From Halichondria panicea (lineage: Eukaryota; Porifera; Demospongiae; Suberitida; Halichondriidae): a stretch of DNA of 64,000 nucleotides. This document shows, in pieces, positions 37,401 to 48,160 of the stretch (the stretch's first letter is position 1; each line of letters starts with the position of its first letter). A model generated the notes under the pieces. That model worked only from the letters and a program-made list of their open reading frames with translations, made no database searches and was not told where the DNA came from. A program made the translations under genes and the position numbers. The stretch lies in the NCBI RefSeq assembly GCF_963675165.1, contig NC_087385.1:4388412-4452411 (forward strand). Reading direction: 5' to 3'.

Positions 37401-40400
37401 TTATACGCTTAGTACAATTATAATTATAATTATGTATAATTAATCAAAACTATCCCCCTCCCTGTTGCTGCAGGGTTTGTTGGAGGGCTGTATAATTCAT
37501 GGTGTGTTCCTGAGCCTGAACAAAGACAGCTTGGTGGCATTTGAAGAGTCAATGCAAATGGAGCTGGCCCCAGTCAGTCCACAAACTGACCGTGTGCAAC
37601 CTCTGTTACAGGTACATTGTATATAAAGTGCTGACATGTGCTGTGTTGTATACAGTTGGTGTGTACATACTCAGTGTTGATATATTATATTAGGATCGTA
37701 TTCAAAGCATAAATCTATATGCTAGAAACATTACACTGTTGTATATCACCTTCACATATACTCTGTGCCCCGGGCACCTCAGGTCAGTGTGAAGCGTGTC
37801 CTGAGTGCCCTTAAGGCCAATTGTTTGGACCCAGTTCTAGTACCCCCAACTGTGAGACTGTTAGCTGCTAGACATCAAATCACACCTGAGCTCACGATCG
37901 ATGAGGACACTTTCTCAGCCTTACAGGACTCCAGTTTATCTGCTCTCTCCCTAGCTGCCAGTGGTACCAATCTGCTGGCTCTGGGCTCAGCACTGGACTA
38001 CTGTGCCTTGGTAAGATATCGTTAATTTTCATTGGATATGAGAGATATTTGTTTATTCCTACGCAGATGTTGCAGATTCCAAACGCTCACAGTGCTCTGT
38101 CAGAAAATTGGATATGTCAAGTTGTGTCGGACTTAGCGAGAGTGTTTGCTCAAGGTATGCACTCGACTGTTAGAGAGGTAATGTCAAATTGTGTTCTCTC
38201 TATAGCATATCCAGTTCTGAAATCTAAAGTGGAAGAATTGTCTGGTGAGAAAGATAACACAATATCAGGTTAGGATTATAACGTGATTTCCACTTGTATG
38301 CAAACAACATGTTCAACTTACATTGTACATTGTTTACGTACAATTATTTTGTGCAATGAGCTTACTGTGTGTCCTACAGAAGTGGAATTCTCCAGAGGAC
38401 AGCTGGTGTCCATGTTGACAATTCTCCTGGAGACAGAGACTGAGCTGGCCACTCATAGCCTGGGGGACAGTCTGAGACACCTCACCCTAGCCCTCTGTCG
38501 TCTCCCGCTCTTCCACGAGGCCGCCATGACACCAGCTGCTCTCAAGGGAGACGAAAAGATCAGCGTCAAGATGCTAGACCAGGCACTCATGGAGAGTGAG
38601 GTGGGGACTGTACATGAACATAGCTTTTTGTGTAGAAGTTTATATTTTCCCTTTGTACAGATCTTGGTACAGTTCATGCAGCGTTGCAACTTTGCTGGTT
38701 GGTTGAATCGACTGCAATTTGAGGAGAGGTGGATGCAACTGCTGGGTGTGGTCAACCAGCCCCCACCGCAAGAGGGGGAATTCCCTGAGGAGTACCACGC
38801 CTACACACTCAACGTCTGTGCAGGTCAAATAATTATGTCTATAAACTTTAAATTGTAAATATATAATTATTATAGTGCCATCCCAAATTAAATGTATTGC
38901 TTGCAGGTGTTCAGGCGGTGACCTCATTGTTATTGAGCACCCTGTTGCGGCCTAACCTTGGTGACCCCACCTCCTCCGTCCCCATGCATACCCCTCGCAA
39001 TATCGACCTACTCTTCCTCGGCACCAGGTAAGTAGTTTTGAATTGGTTTGGGGTGGTTCCTTGGCCTTTTATTGACCTCTACCATTGTTGATATGTACAG
39101 ACCTGGCCGGAGACTGTCCCTCGCGAGGAAAGTTCTCGAACAGAAGCTACTATTGGGGTGTGGTCGCCGCTCCAGTCTCTTTGACTACTATCAGAGTCCA
39201 GTTCAACGTCAGTTTGCGTCCCTGCACTACCCCGCCCTGTACAGTCACAACATAGAGAGGGAGGCATGCAGCACGGAGCTGGGTGTTGGTCAACTCTCCC
39301 TCACCTCACTCTGGCCGGTTATGCTCATCGAGGTTGGAACAAACAGTGAGCACATTGAATGAATTCAGTACGTAATGCACTTTCAGTTTAGATGATTTGA
39401 TCGATTTTCTGAAAGCTCACAATCAGAAAATGTGTTTATTGCACAACATTTGTAGTGGTCCAAATTGACCAATTTCCCCATCTACTACAGTACAAATAAT
39501 TATAAAGGATTCAGGCCTGAATTTGACAAAGTGTGTAGTTGTCATAATCGTTGGTATCTGCAGTTTAATACTTGTTTACAACTTTATTAGATGTCTTTCA
39601 GTCTGACTCTGTGGAGGTGGACATCAAGTCTTGCATCATCTCAGTGATAGAACTGTACACCCACTGGCTGGCCAACCCCATCCACACACTACAGCTACAG
39701 TACACCCTACAGTCTATTATCATGCTCTCAGACCTCTTTGCTGTGGTGAGTCAAATCTGCCCTTTTGAAATATTTTAAAAGCATTTGTCTACACTTGTTA
39801 CACCCTTGTAGTTGATGTTTTAAAAAATACTCCCGTATAAAGATTATCTGTTTCCATCTCTCCAATTATTGTCAGTGACCATTACATCATCACCTCCCCC
39901 CCCCCAGTCCTCCCAGGTGGAGTGGATGCTAGGGACACTGCTGGACATGTACGAGTGCCACCCTCACGAGGACATGACCTCTATCTCTCTCATCGTCCTC
40001 GGCATACTCAAGGCGACGGCCATCCTGAAACTGGTCAGTGCTTTGTACACATTACTGTATGCCATCTCACACATAGTGCATGTTGTGTACAATCTGAGTT
40101 GACAGTGTTGTTAGCAATGCTGGCATGCAAAGTTTTCTGCAAAGTTTTCTATGTTGTTGTTGTTGTTAAGCTGTGCTCCCAACAATTCCAGGGTGGACCT
40201 GAGTGTGAGAAGATCGCCAAAATTGTAGAGAAGTCTTTAGTACTAGAGTCTCCAGCAATAGTACAGGTACTCCTCTATGAACCCACATGTCTGCTTTTAA
40301 ATTAATATCCTTTCCCACAGAGTGCTTGTGTACATGGACTGCTCTATGTGACTGAGGATCCAAACAGTGCTCTAATAGCTCTCGTGTGTCCTGCAGTCAC

Positions 40401-42179
40401 CAAGTTTATCTCAGGATGCTTGCTGAGCTTTCAAAGGTACATGTAGGCCTGTGCTGATTGTATGTCATGTTTATGTTGCCACGTTACAGGTACACTGATC
40501 GTTTGTTGTCGGCAACCTGGTCACTTGCCGTAACCTTGGTACTGAAACACACCAATCACATAAAGTAAGCCATATCACAACATTTGGATTGTCTTTGTTG
40601 GTCATACATAGCAACCGATTCCCTACAGAGACCAGTCCTTCACAAGTGGCATCCTAGAGCAAGTGTCAATGATCCTCCATCATTCTAACTCCTCCTCCTT
40701 CCTCTTTCACTGTATCACACTCGGACTGGAGCTGCTCGTGCTTAACTTCTCTCTCTCAGCAGAGGACAGGCGGTCCGTGGCAATACTGGCAGCTAACAGG
40801 TATGACCAGCTGTGTGCATGTGTGGCTCTGACTGTTTATAGCGTCGTGTGCTCTGCAGATTTGTGAAGTCCGAGCAAGCCAAGTCCCTCTCTGCTCTGGC
40901 TCTACTTATCACATGCATGTATACAGGTATGTACTGTTGCTTTGTACCTGTCCGCTATATTGTGGGGTATTTACCAGCTGACCTTTAATAGGTGAGGCTG
41001 CGAATGTTGCCAGTGTCCCTCAGACAGCGCCACGAGAAGTGGAGACCACCCTTCAAGCTAGGGAGCAGATTAATAACTTCATGGAAAGGTACATGTATAG
41101 AGAAACACAACACCACTTGGACTCTGCATTTGTTGCAACTCGCTCTTGCGTTTGCTAATTGAGATGTTGGTGTTACTTTTTAAACCACATCTGATGTTAT
41201 TGACTCCCCCCTACAGACTGCGCCATGGTCCTTACCCCGACATCCATTTCCTGGTGGACATCCTGCCTGACCTTATAGTGGACTTTCTCCCGGTAATGGA
41301 GGTGCTACAAACTGTGGTCACTGACTTTGTGAGCCCTCACCAGACAAGACCAGAGCTGGCGGCGGCTGTGTTGAACAAGGTATACATTCCTAGGAAAAGC
41401 GACTAGCTTGAGGGGCATTAACTTTCAAAAACGGTAGACTAGATAAATGAGGCTTAATTGAAAGCCCTTTTTGTGAACCCACTCAGGGTATGTACCATGT
41501 TGATGTCTATGGTATGTAATGTTTCTTGTTTTCCCAGACATTCCTACTGTTAATGAAACGTGGTGAACAACCGCTACTGATTGATTGGGTCTTGCTGTCA
41601 CTGGAGAGTTTCGTACAACAGTAAGTGTACAGTTGATAGCAGCAACCCCCCCTTACACCATCATGTTTTCACTGTTGTCTTGGTACTGTCTTTGATAGCA
41701 GCAACCCCCCCCCTTACACCATCATGTTTTCACTGTTGTCTTGGTACTGTCTTTGCACACCTACAGAGAGCCTGAAGGCAAAGCTGTTTGGAGTATCACC
41801 TGTCTCCTAGCATCAACATGTACCAACGAGTACATCCTCTCATTGTATCCTACCATCTATCATTACAGGACGCATTGTATATAGCTACTCTATAACAGAA
41901 CATCATTCCTTGACTATCTTAGGAGCAAATTCCTGTGTCATTGGACAAAACTTCCCAAGATTGAAGCAATGGGCCTTCTGTGTCTAGTGGCTCGAACTTT
42001 TTACTCTCAAGTAAGTACATATTATATGCATGCATGTACATGTATTATTGTTTTAATTTACGTGTGTGTTTTCTGTACAGTGCACTAAGGACAGTCAGCA
42101 AGAGCAGTTCTTATCAAAGCTAAAAACCTCAAAAGACTTAACTTTAAGACGAATAGCCGACTTTTGTGAACAGAGTTGA
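26504..42179 (+). CDS. HTT: Huntingtin, complete, no polyglutamine tract
   Basis: Fifty-six exons keep one frame of 2,546 codons (human about 3,140). Exons: 26504-26601, 26796-26910, 27016-27075, 27209-27427, 27592-27733, 27873-27988, 28102-28242, 28292-28363, 28476-28712, 28832-28999, 29109-29304, 29468-29648, 29996-30226, 30287-30462, 30592-30791, 31085-31200, 31260-31341, 31418-31498, 31562-31666, 31738-31838, 31896-32003, 32067-32121, 32193-32324, 32423-32593, 32711-32844, 32985-33093, 33199-33330, 33496-33632, 35174-35333, 35437-35512, 35569-35720, 35858-36054, 36180-36394, 36753-36822, 36884-36995, 37161-37292, 37474-37611, 37783-38010, 38067-38268, 38380-38600, 38661-38823, 38907-39027, 39101-39345, 39591-39745, 39908-40033, 40192-40266, 40321-40436, 40490-40564, 40629-40799, 40859-40926, 40992-41088, 41217-41379, 41538-41620, 41767-41844, 41923-42010, 42081-42179. 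Matches run the whole length: NLKKLIKVLMF and ELKKNGTSRSL near the N-terminus, FLNALFGLNIAAQ, MASGHNVLTFAIPALQPLV, QFEERWMQLLGVV, LLITCMYTG and LCLVARTFYSQ at the end. HEAT-repeat scaffold linked to vesicle transport and autophagy. Exon 1 has no poly-Q or poly-P. Introns after exons 28 and 54 are unusual (see findings). Confidence 0.96.
31391..31417 (+). repeat. (TG)n microsatellite forming the 3' end of a huntingtin intron
   Basis: About 12 TG units run directly into the acceptor TAG of the exon at 31418, replacing a normal pyrimidine tract. Confidence 0.85.
33631..34093 (+). repeat. Minisatellite copying a 5' splice site, huntingtin intron 28
   Basis: About twelve tandem copies of a 36-43 bp unit containing AGACTATTAGGTGAGGCCCT and AGTCCTAGATAC. 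The first copy is the true junction at the end of the exon 33496-33632 (CAGACTATTAG then GTGAGG); eleven more follow head to tail in the intron. Units come in a short form and a form with an extra TTGTC or TACT insertion. Confidence 0.93.
36422..36649. mobile_element. Short inverted-repeat element (MITE) in huntingtin intron 33
   Basis: CGTATAGCTGGAAATTTTCG at 36422 is mirrored by an inverted copy ending at 36649; identity runs about 30 bp with two differences and includes GGTGCAAA. Same family of ends as the element in USP intron 10 (8486-8685). No coding potential. Confidence 0.75.
41634..41755 (+). repeat. Tandem duplication in huntingtin intron 53
   Basis: A 61-bp unit from GATAGCAGCAACCCCCC to TTGGTACTGTCTTT occurs twice in a row, differing by two C residues in the C run. 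Confidence 0.85.
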
Positions 42180-42508
42180 TGTTGACTTTAAATAATAGGT
42201 GTGTGTTTTGTAAACAGTGATGTAAAGAGTAAGTCCCATTACGAAATGATAGTGCACCATGAGTAATTACTGTTTGCAAACATCATGCAGTTACAACAAG
42301 ATCAGATCAGTGTCACGTCACTTAGAACTAATACTGCAGCACTCAACCCCTTCATTATGTAATTATTCATGAGTTGTGGTTAGTCTCCGACTGAGGTCAA
42401 AACATTGGGGTGGGGCAGAATCCAAGTGCTTGGAGACAACAATTAACAGTAGACTACTATACTAGATAAAGTAGCCGGCCCCTTTAGCAGCAAGCAAAGT
42501 AAGGCTCA
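42180..42508. other. Spacer between huntingtin and the intronless gene
   Basis: 329 nt on the same strand side, presumably huntingtin 3' UTR and the promoter of the next gene. No repeat or RNA gene seen. Confidence 0.5.
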
Positions 42509-43183
42509 ATGGACACACACCCTGCAGTGGTCTCTACTGGGGCTGGTCATTATGTTGTTGCAGGCAGCCTAGAGAGGCTTGGCAAAGACTTGAGCACTCA
42601 AAGAAGATTGGATGTGCTTCATTCCACCCTCTATGCACAAGTGGTTGCAGACTCCAAGCACAGCAGAAATGATGTTGAGTTGTGGTATGGAGAGTATGTG
42701 CAAACATTGAAGAACTTGGGCTGGCAAATGGACATGTTTGATTTGCAACAACAAACCCCTAGTGGGATATTTTTCAAGTTCTCTTCGATGCTTGAAAAGT
42801 GTGGTGATTATAGAGAGTTACTTCAGAGCTTTCAGACAGTACGAGTCTCAAATCCGAAAGTTAAACTACTGCACAAGTATACGATAGACAGTAACACTAT
42901 AAACTTTCAGCTTCTCCAGTTGAAACGAGAAGACAAACATGGAGTAACAGTCAGCTTTGCAGGTTGCTATGCACAGATGACAAGAAGCTGGATGACTCGA
43001 ATCAAAAGCTTGAACTCTACCCTCACTAGCTACCTCTTTGCAAGCATGCCAACACTACTAGTAAAGACGTTTTGTGGAGTGCAAGATGGGACTTTAGACT
43101 ATGTAAAATATAGTACACACAGAGAGCGTGTGCTCAAGGAACTAACAGACGCTCAATTAACGAAATTGATTGTTGTTTTATAG
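42509..43183 (+). CDS. Uncharacterised 224-residue protein, intronless
   Basis: One open frame from ATG to stop (MDTHPAVVSTGAGHYVVAGS to LTDAQLTKLIVVL). Features seen: VLHSTLYAQVVADSKHSRND, then VELWYGEYVQTLKNLGWQMD, where W, Y and LGW look like fixed positions, then a middle helical part and VTVSFAGCYAQMTRSWMTRI. No signal peptide or membrane segment. From memory the WY-x(9)-LGW pattern resembles uncharacterised proteins of fungi and bacteria with a dWYxxYxxVLxxxGW motif, but I cannot name a family. No introns, while the neighbouring huntingtin gene averages one per 140 coding bases; this suggests a retrocopy or a transferred gene. Function unknown. Confidence 0.75.
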   Translation: MDTHPAVVSTGAGHYVVAGSLERLGKDLSTQRRLDVLHSTLYAQVVADSKHSRNDVELWYGEYVQTLKNLGWQMDMFDLQQQTPSGIFFKFSSMLEKCGDYRELLQSFQTVRVSNPKVKLLHKYTIDSNTINFQLLQLKREDKHGVTVSFAGCYAQMTRSWMTRIKSLNSTLTSYLFASMPTLLVKTFCGVQDGTLDYVKYSTHRERVLKELTDAQLTKLIVVL

Positions 43184-43378
43184 TGTTCATAAGTTTTTTG
43201 GTGAAACTTTTTATGACATAATTATAATACTAGCTAGCACCCTCTGTATATGTACTTCCTTCAGTGAATGTCAAAAAAAAAGCAGTATACACTTCCACTC
43301 TGCCCATCATAATCATAATTATATACGCTACATCATTGTTATAATTATAATGATCATGATGTGCATGTACTGATAAAA

Positions 43379-44814
43379 CTAACAAACACAACTAACAGAT
43401 TTATTACGTTCGCTTTTGCTAAGTGCACATCTTGTTCCTTCTTCAACTGTATGCTTACGAACATGAGACACATAAGCATTATTTATAGGTAACAGTACAT
43501 GGTCAAATCCAGGTAAAATTATCCCGTGCTTATGCACTAGAATATCAGCGGCTGATGACGTTCGATGTATTGTTTTGTAGTTCAGTACTCCATGAATATC
43601 ATGGGTATGTTTGACTTCTGAAGCAAGGACGCTTGTTATATTTCCATTAGGTGGTATTTCTCCTTTCAGTCCACACTCCAAGTGACGTTGAACCCATCTC
43701 ATATTCAGTGCTCCACAAGTTTTATTCTGATGACACCATCTGTCAACATAATAGTGCAACGATGTTTTAGACATAACAGGAGTGAAAAAGTCATCAGTGT
43801 CCGAAATAAAAACATAGTCAGACTGACCAAGTAATCGATACAAGCAATCTTCGGTGGCTAGCAGCTGAGAGTGATAGTAACTGCGAACATCGTCCAATGG
43901 ACTTCCCCACACAGAATATGTTAAATATCCTTCATGCAGCGCTTTAGCAACTTCGGGTAATTCCAGTCCATTATTGTGTATAAATGATTCCTCGACTATT
44001 AGGTAGATGTGATCGACTCCAATTGTTCTCTGGTAATGAAGCCATTCTTTAAATAGTGGTGGCACACCAAACACAGGTCCTCTGCAAACAGTTACGCTGA
44101 ACGGATAGTCAGTGCTTCTTTTGACAGGCTTCATGAGAGATGGAAACACAACATAGCTGAGGGACTCGACTGAGATTATCCGGTGAATTTGATGGGTTGT
44201 GGAGAACCACTGTCCTCTTTGAACGTGCTGTACAGACTGATGCTTATAAAAAACATAGGCTTTGCTGCCTGGAGTTACTGGCAGGTCAAAGCAGTCTAGC
44301 ATGATGCACCAATGAGTCAACTTTTTGTCTTTGAAAATACCAGTTTTTCGAAGCCATGCATTCACAAGGCAATCACGAATCTAACAGAGAGAAGAGAGTA
44401 TAACGTCAAGACACGCAACATAATAATAGCCACCTTATATGTGTCTGCTCTGAAACCAGCTACTCCACAGCCGTTGATGAGACTATATGTCAATATATCG
44501 GAATGAACATCCAATAAAAAGACAGTTGAATTACTATGTCCCTCACGAGTTCGGTTATCAAAATAGACAGCTCGAATGACCACATCAACAGGTGATTCTC
44601 TGTCAGTAACAAGAAAGGGATAAGAGTGGTCGTGTTTGTAGTGGACATCGAGGACCAATGCTGGGTAGATCCAACGTACCTCTCGATCTCGAGTGTTCAA
44701 TATTGAGATGTTTCCGACCATTGAGCTGTATAAGAGCGACAAACATATTCCAGCTACCACAATGCAAATCAGTTGGCAGACAGCTGTAGATCTAATACAA
44801 TTGAGTTTTGCCAT
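43379..44814 (-). CDS. Glycosyltransferase family 92 (DUF23) protein
   Basis: Two exons (44434-44814, 43379-44380) give 460 residues. Residues about 10-32 (AVCQLICIVVAGICLSLLYS) form a single N-terminal signal anchor, so a type II Golgi membrane protein is expected. The C-terminal half has the GT92 pattern: FGVPPLFKEWLHYQRTIGVD, HIYLIVEES, YYHSQLLATEDCLYRLLGQS, the DxD-like metal site YVFISDTDDFFTP, CGALNMRWVQRHLECG and a final KTIHRTSSAADILVHKHGII segment. Family members add galactose to N-glycan core fucose in nematodes; the substrate here is not known. N-glycosylation sites NRT and NST are present in the stem. The donor of the intron is weak (GTGGCT). Confidence 0.88.
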
Positions 44815-45196
44815 CAAGTATTCACCAAGTTATAGATAGATCCATAGGAAACAGCTCAGGTGACCAATGTATTGCGTGTTGCCATTCAACTTCATGATAC
44901 AAAGTACCACAACTTACCCAGTGTGGTACGTTTGGGAAGCCTAACAATTTCTCTAACAGTCAAAACACCCACTCTCCCTTGAGATACATATTTTTACAGG
45001 CCTAGCAGCTGGTCTATAAATTGAATGGTCCTTGAAACATGTTATTAAGTTGGCTTGGCTTTAGCAGAGGAGGCATGGGAGGTACGACAGGCCATATACA
45101 GAGCACTGGATTGCTTTGATCTGCCCACTCACTGGGCAACAAATATTAATTTATAGTATCAAAATGTTGTTCTAAAAACATTCACAAAACAAAAAA
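44815..45196. other. Spacer between the GT92 gene and SYNRG
   Basis: 382 nt, upstream of the GT92 gene and downstream of SYNRG. Moderately AT-rich, no ORF or repeat recognised. Confidence 0.45.
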
Positions 45197-48108
45197 TCAA
45201 GCCACTACAGGGAGTTCTTCTTGCACAACATTAATCCAAAAGTTAGCACAGCTAGCATGATAAGTCTGTCCATTGTGGAACAACAACGTTAGGGGATAAT
45301 CTTCCACTTTTCTATCTAACGAGTTCCTAGCTGCGATGTTAACACTCTTGCCAGCCAAACAAAGAGAGCACTTGGAAATTGAGTCTGAGAGTACATCGCT
45401 GACGTCAGTTACTCCTTCCTCAGTGGGTGTTGTTTCAGAGTACAGCTCCTCCTATGGGGGAAAGAAAATTATTTAGAAGAAGTACAGCTACCACTTAAGA
45501 GTTACAGAAATCTTTGTATAGAGCTTACCATAACATTGTTGGGCAGCAGTGCTATGAGGGAGGCCCAGTGAGCTTGAACGGATCTAGTGTACTCAGCATT
45601 TTCAGCACCTGTAAACATGCACAGAGCATGCAATACACTGTACATACAGTACATGTGGAGAGTATCACCTGGTTCCTTTCCCTTGAGGTATGAGTACACT
45701 CTTCTAGACAGTCGGTAGACCTCCGCAATACCTGCACAAATGCACACAACTAAATAACAACTTATTGCAATGGTAACTTTGATACCTCTGAGCTTGTTCC
45801 TGCCCTCCTCTGACCCAGCAATCTCCTCCTTCAGCCCTGCTTCCTCGACACCCCCAATGACATCCACACACGCCTCCAGCACTTCTCCACACTTGTACAG
45901 GCACTTTCTCCACACCTCACATGGATCAGAGGTCAGTTTCTGAAGGTAGAGAATGACAGAACTGAGTTTTGAGACATCCACAAATTGCCAAAATTGACAA
46001 CACATACGTACATAATGTATATGACACATATTTATAGGGAATACTTACTGTGTAGTATAATTATAATTATTTGCAAGCAGGGTGTCATACAGGGGGGGAA
46101 AGGGGGGATATCCCCCCCCTATCTCCAATTTCCCCCCCCTTTTTTGCTGACTGAGGGTCCATAGCTGGCAATTTTACATACTATGAAATAACAGTTGACC
46201 TTTTTTTAGCAAAATTTTCTGGTTACTTTTCTTATTTCCCCCCTCTACTTCAAAATCCTGTATGACACCCTGGCAAGCATTAATTAGTTCATACTTACTT
46301 CAGACTCAGTGACACTCTCCTGACTAGGCACGCTGTTTACCTGTACCCCACCAAACGCCTCAAAGACACCAAAATTGTCCAAATTCTCAGGAACTAACAG
46401 CTTGTCCTCCAATGATCGAGTAAAGGTGTCTTTTGCTAAAAGACGGGCTTCCATCTCTGCATCTAAAATCTCAAGTCCAGTGAGTGATTTCATCTGTTTT
46501 GTCTCTGTCTCAGGTTTCACTAAGTCCAACATGGCAGCGGAGGGTTCGAAATGAACCGCTACTACAGGAGCAGAGCTGACTGCGGGTGACGATTGCGGAA
46601 GGGTGGGTAGGCCGTCCAAAGGAGAGAGGGTGGTAGTAGGGGGTGGGTGGGCTTGGGTAAAGTTGGCCCAACCTTCAGTATTTGATGAAGAGGTGTTGAA
46701 GTTAGCAAAACTTGTCGACATGCTTACAGACACAAACGAACCAAACTCAGCATTGACAGTGTGTTCTTTGCTCGTTACCAATGTATCGAGTTCCCCTAAG
46801 GGATTTCCAGAGGATGGGTAGGTACCAAAACCACTTAATGTTGAAGTAGACGGTGTAGCAATACTTGTTGTCAGTACTCTAGAAATAACTGGCTGCGAAT
46901 TGCCTGAATTAAATTCTCCAAAGCCTACAGTTTTATCTGAAATAACTGGAACTTCGGTGCTTGTCTTGAGAACATCAAAGACTCCATACTTGTCTGCAGA
47001 GGTAGTGGCAGTTTTGAACTCTCCGAATTCGCTATTTGATATAACTGGAACTTCAGTGCTTGTCTTGAGAACATCAAAGACTCCATACTTGTCTGCTGTA
47101 GTAGCAGTTTTGAACTCTCCAAATTCGCTATTTGATATAACTGGAACTTCAGCGCTTGTCTTGAGAACATCAAAGACTTCATACTTGTCTGCAGAGGTAG
47201 TGGCAGTTTGGAACTCTCCGAATTTGCTATTTGAGATAGTTGGAACGGCAGTGCTTGTCTTGAGAGCAGTAAAGACTCCCGCAGAGGTAGTGGCAGTTTT
47301 GAACTCTCCAAATTCGCTACTAGGAACTTCAGCACTTGTCTTAATAGGTCTGCACTTGTCATTTTGCTGTGCTACTGAGTCTAAAAGTGAAGTATTCACC
47401 AGAGGGGAGAGGGTGGAGGTACTCAGAGATGAAACTAATTTGGAGGTATCAAACGACGATTTCGAAGACTGACTAGAGATACCACTGGAGGATGGAATAC
47501 CAGTGCGCATTGTTGGAACAGAGAACCCTTGTTGAAAGCTTTCAAAATCATTGTGGGTGGTTGTTGGTTGAGGAAGAGGGGCCTGCAGAGGTGTACAGTA
47601 TGTGTACATAAAGTATGGACTGATCGAGGTTTGAGCTCACACCTTTCTCATTTTGTCCATCACAGGTACAGGAGGAGCTGGTGCATTTTGTAAGTCAGTA
47701 AATGTTGGGTTGGGACAACCAGCCTGAACGGAATGAAAAACAAACACTTTATATCACTGATACATGATACGAGCACAACACATGAGCATGTACCCAGCAA
47801 TAATAGAGCATACAGTAAAACAAATAACTAGCCATTGGAAACGCTTACTTGTATGAGCCCAATAAGACCCAGTAGCACAAACAGCTCAGTCTGTGAGAGT
47901 TTTCCCGGTGTCTCTCTATTGACCTGCTGCCACAGCTTCCCCAGGAGAATCTTGGGAAGGTGACTGGACATTAGCACTGGGAACAGGAGCTCTGTGCTTA
48001 AGGATCCATCCACGAGGCAGGTATTGTACACCTCCATATAGAGTGGGGGGAAGGCAGAGGGGATCAGACCAGTGGAACTACAGGGGTGAGAGAGTGAGCG
48101 CCTTGGTC

Positions 48109-48160
<52 letters not shown>

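Noticed and set aside
46925-47362. Second minus-strand frame of 145 codons in the same repeat
   Set aside because: A Ser/Leu-rich shifted reading of the repeat units that lie in the SYNRG frame.
46900-47472. 190-codon open frame on the plus strand opposite SYNRG exon 8
   Set aside because: It is the mirror of the in-frame repeats; the minus-strand reading has the gamma-synergin match and splice sites.
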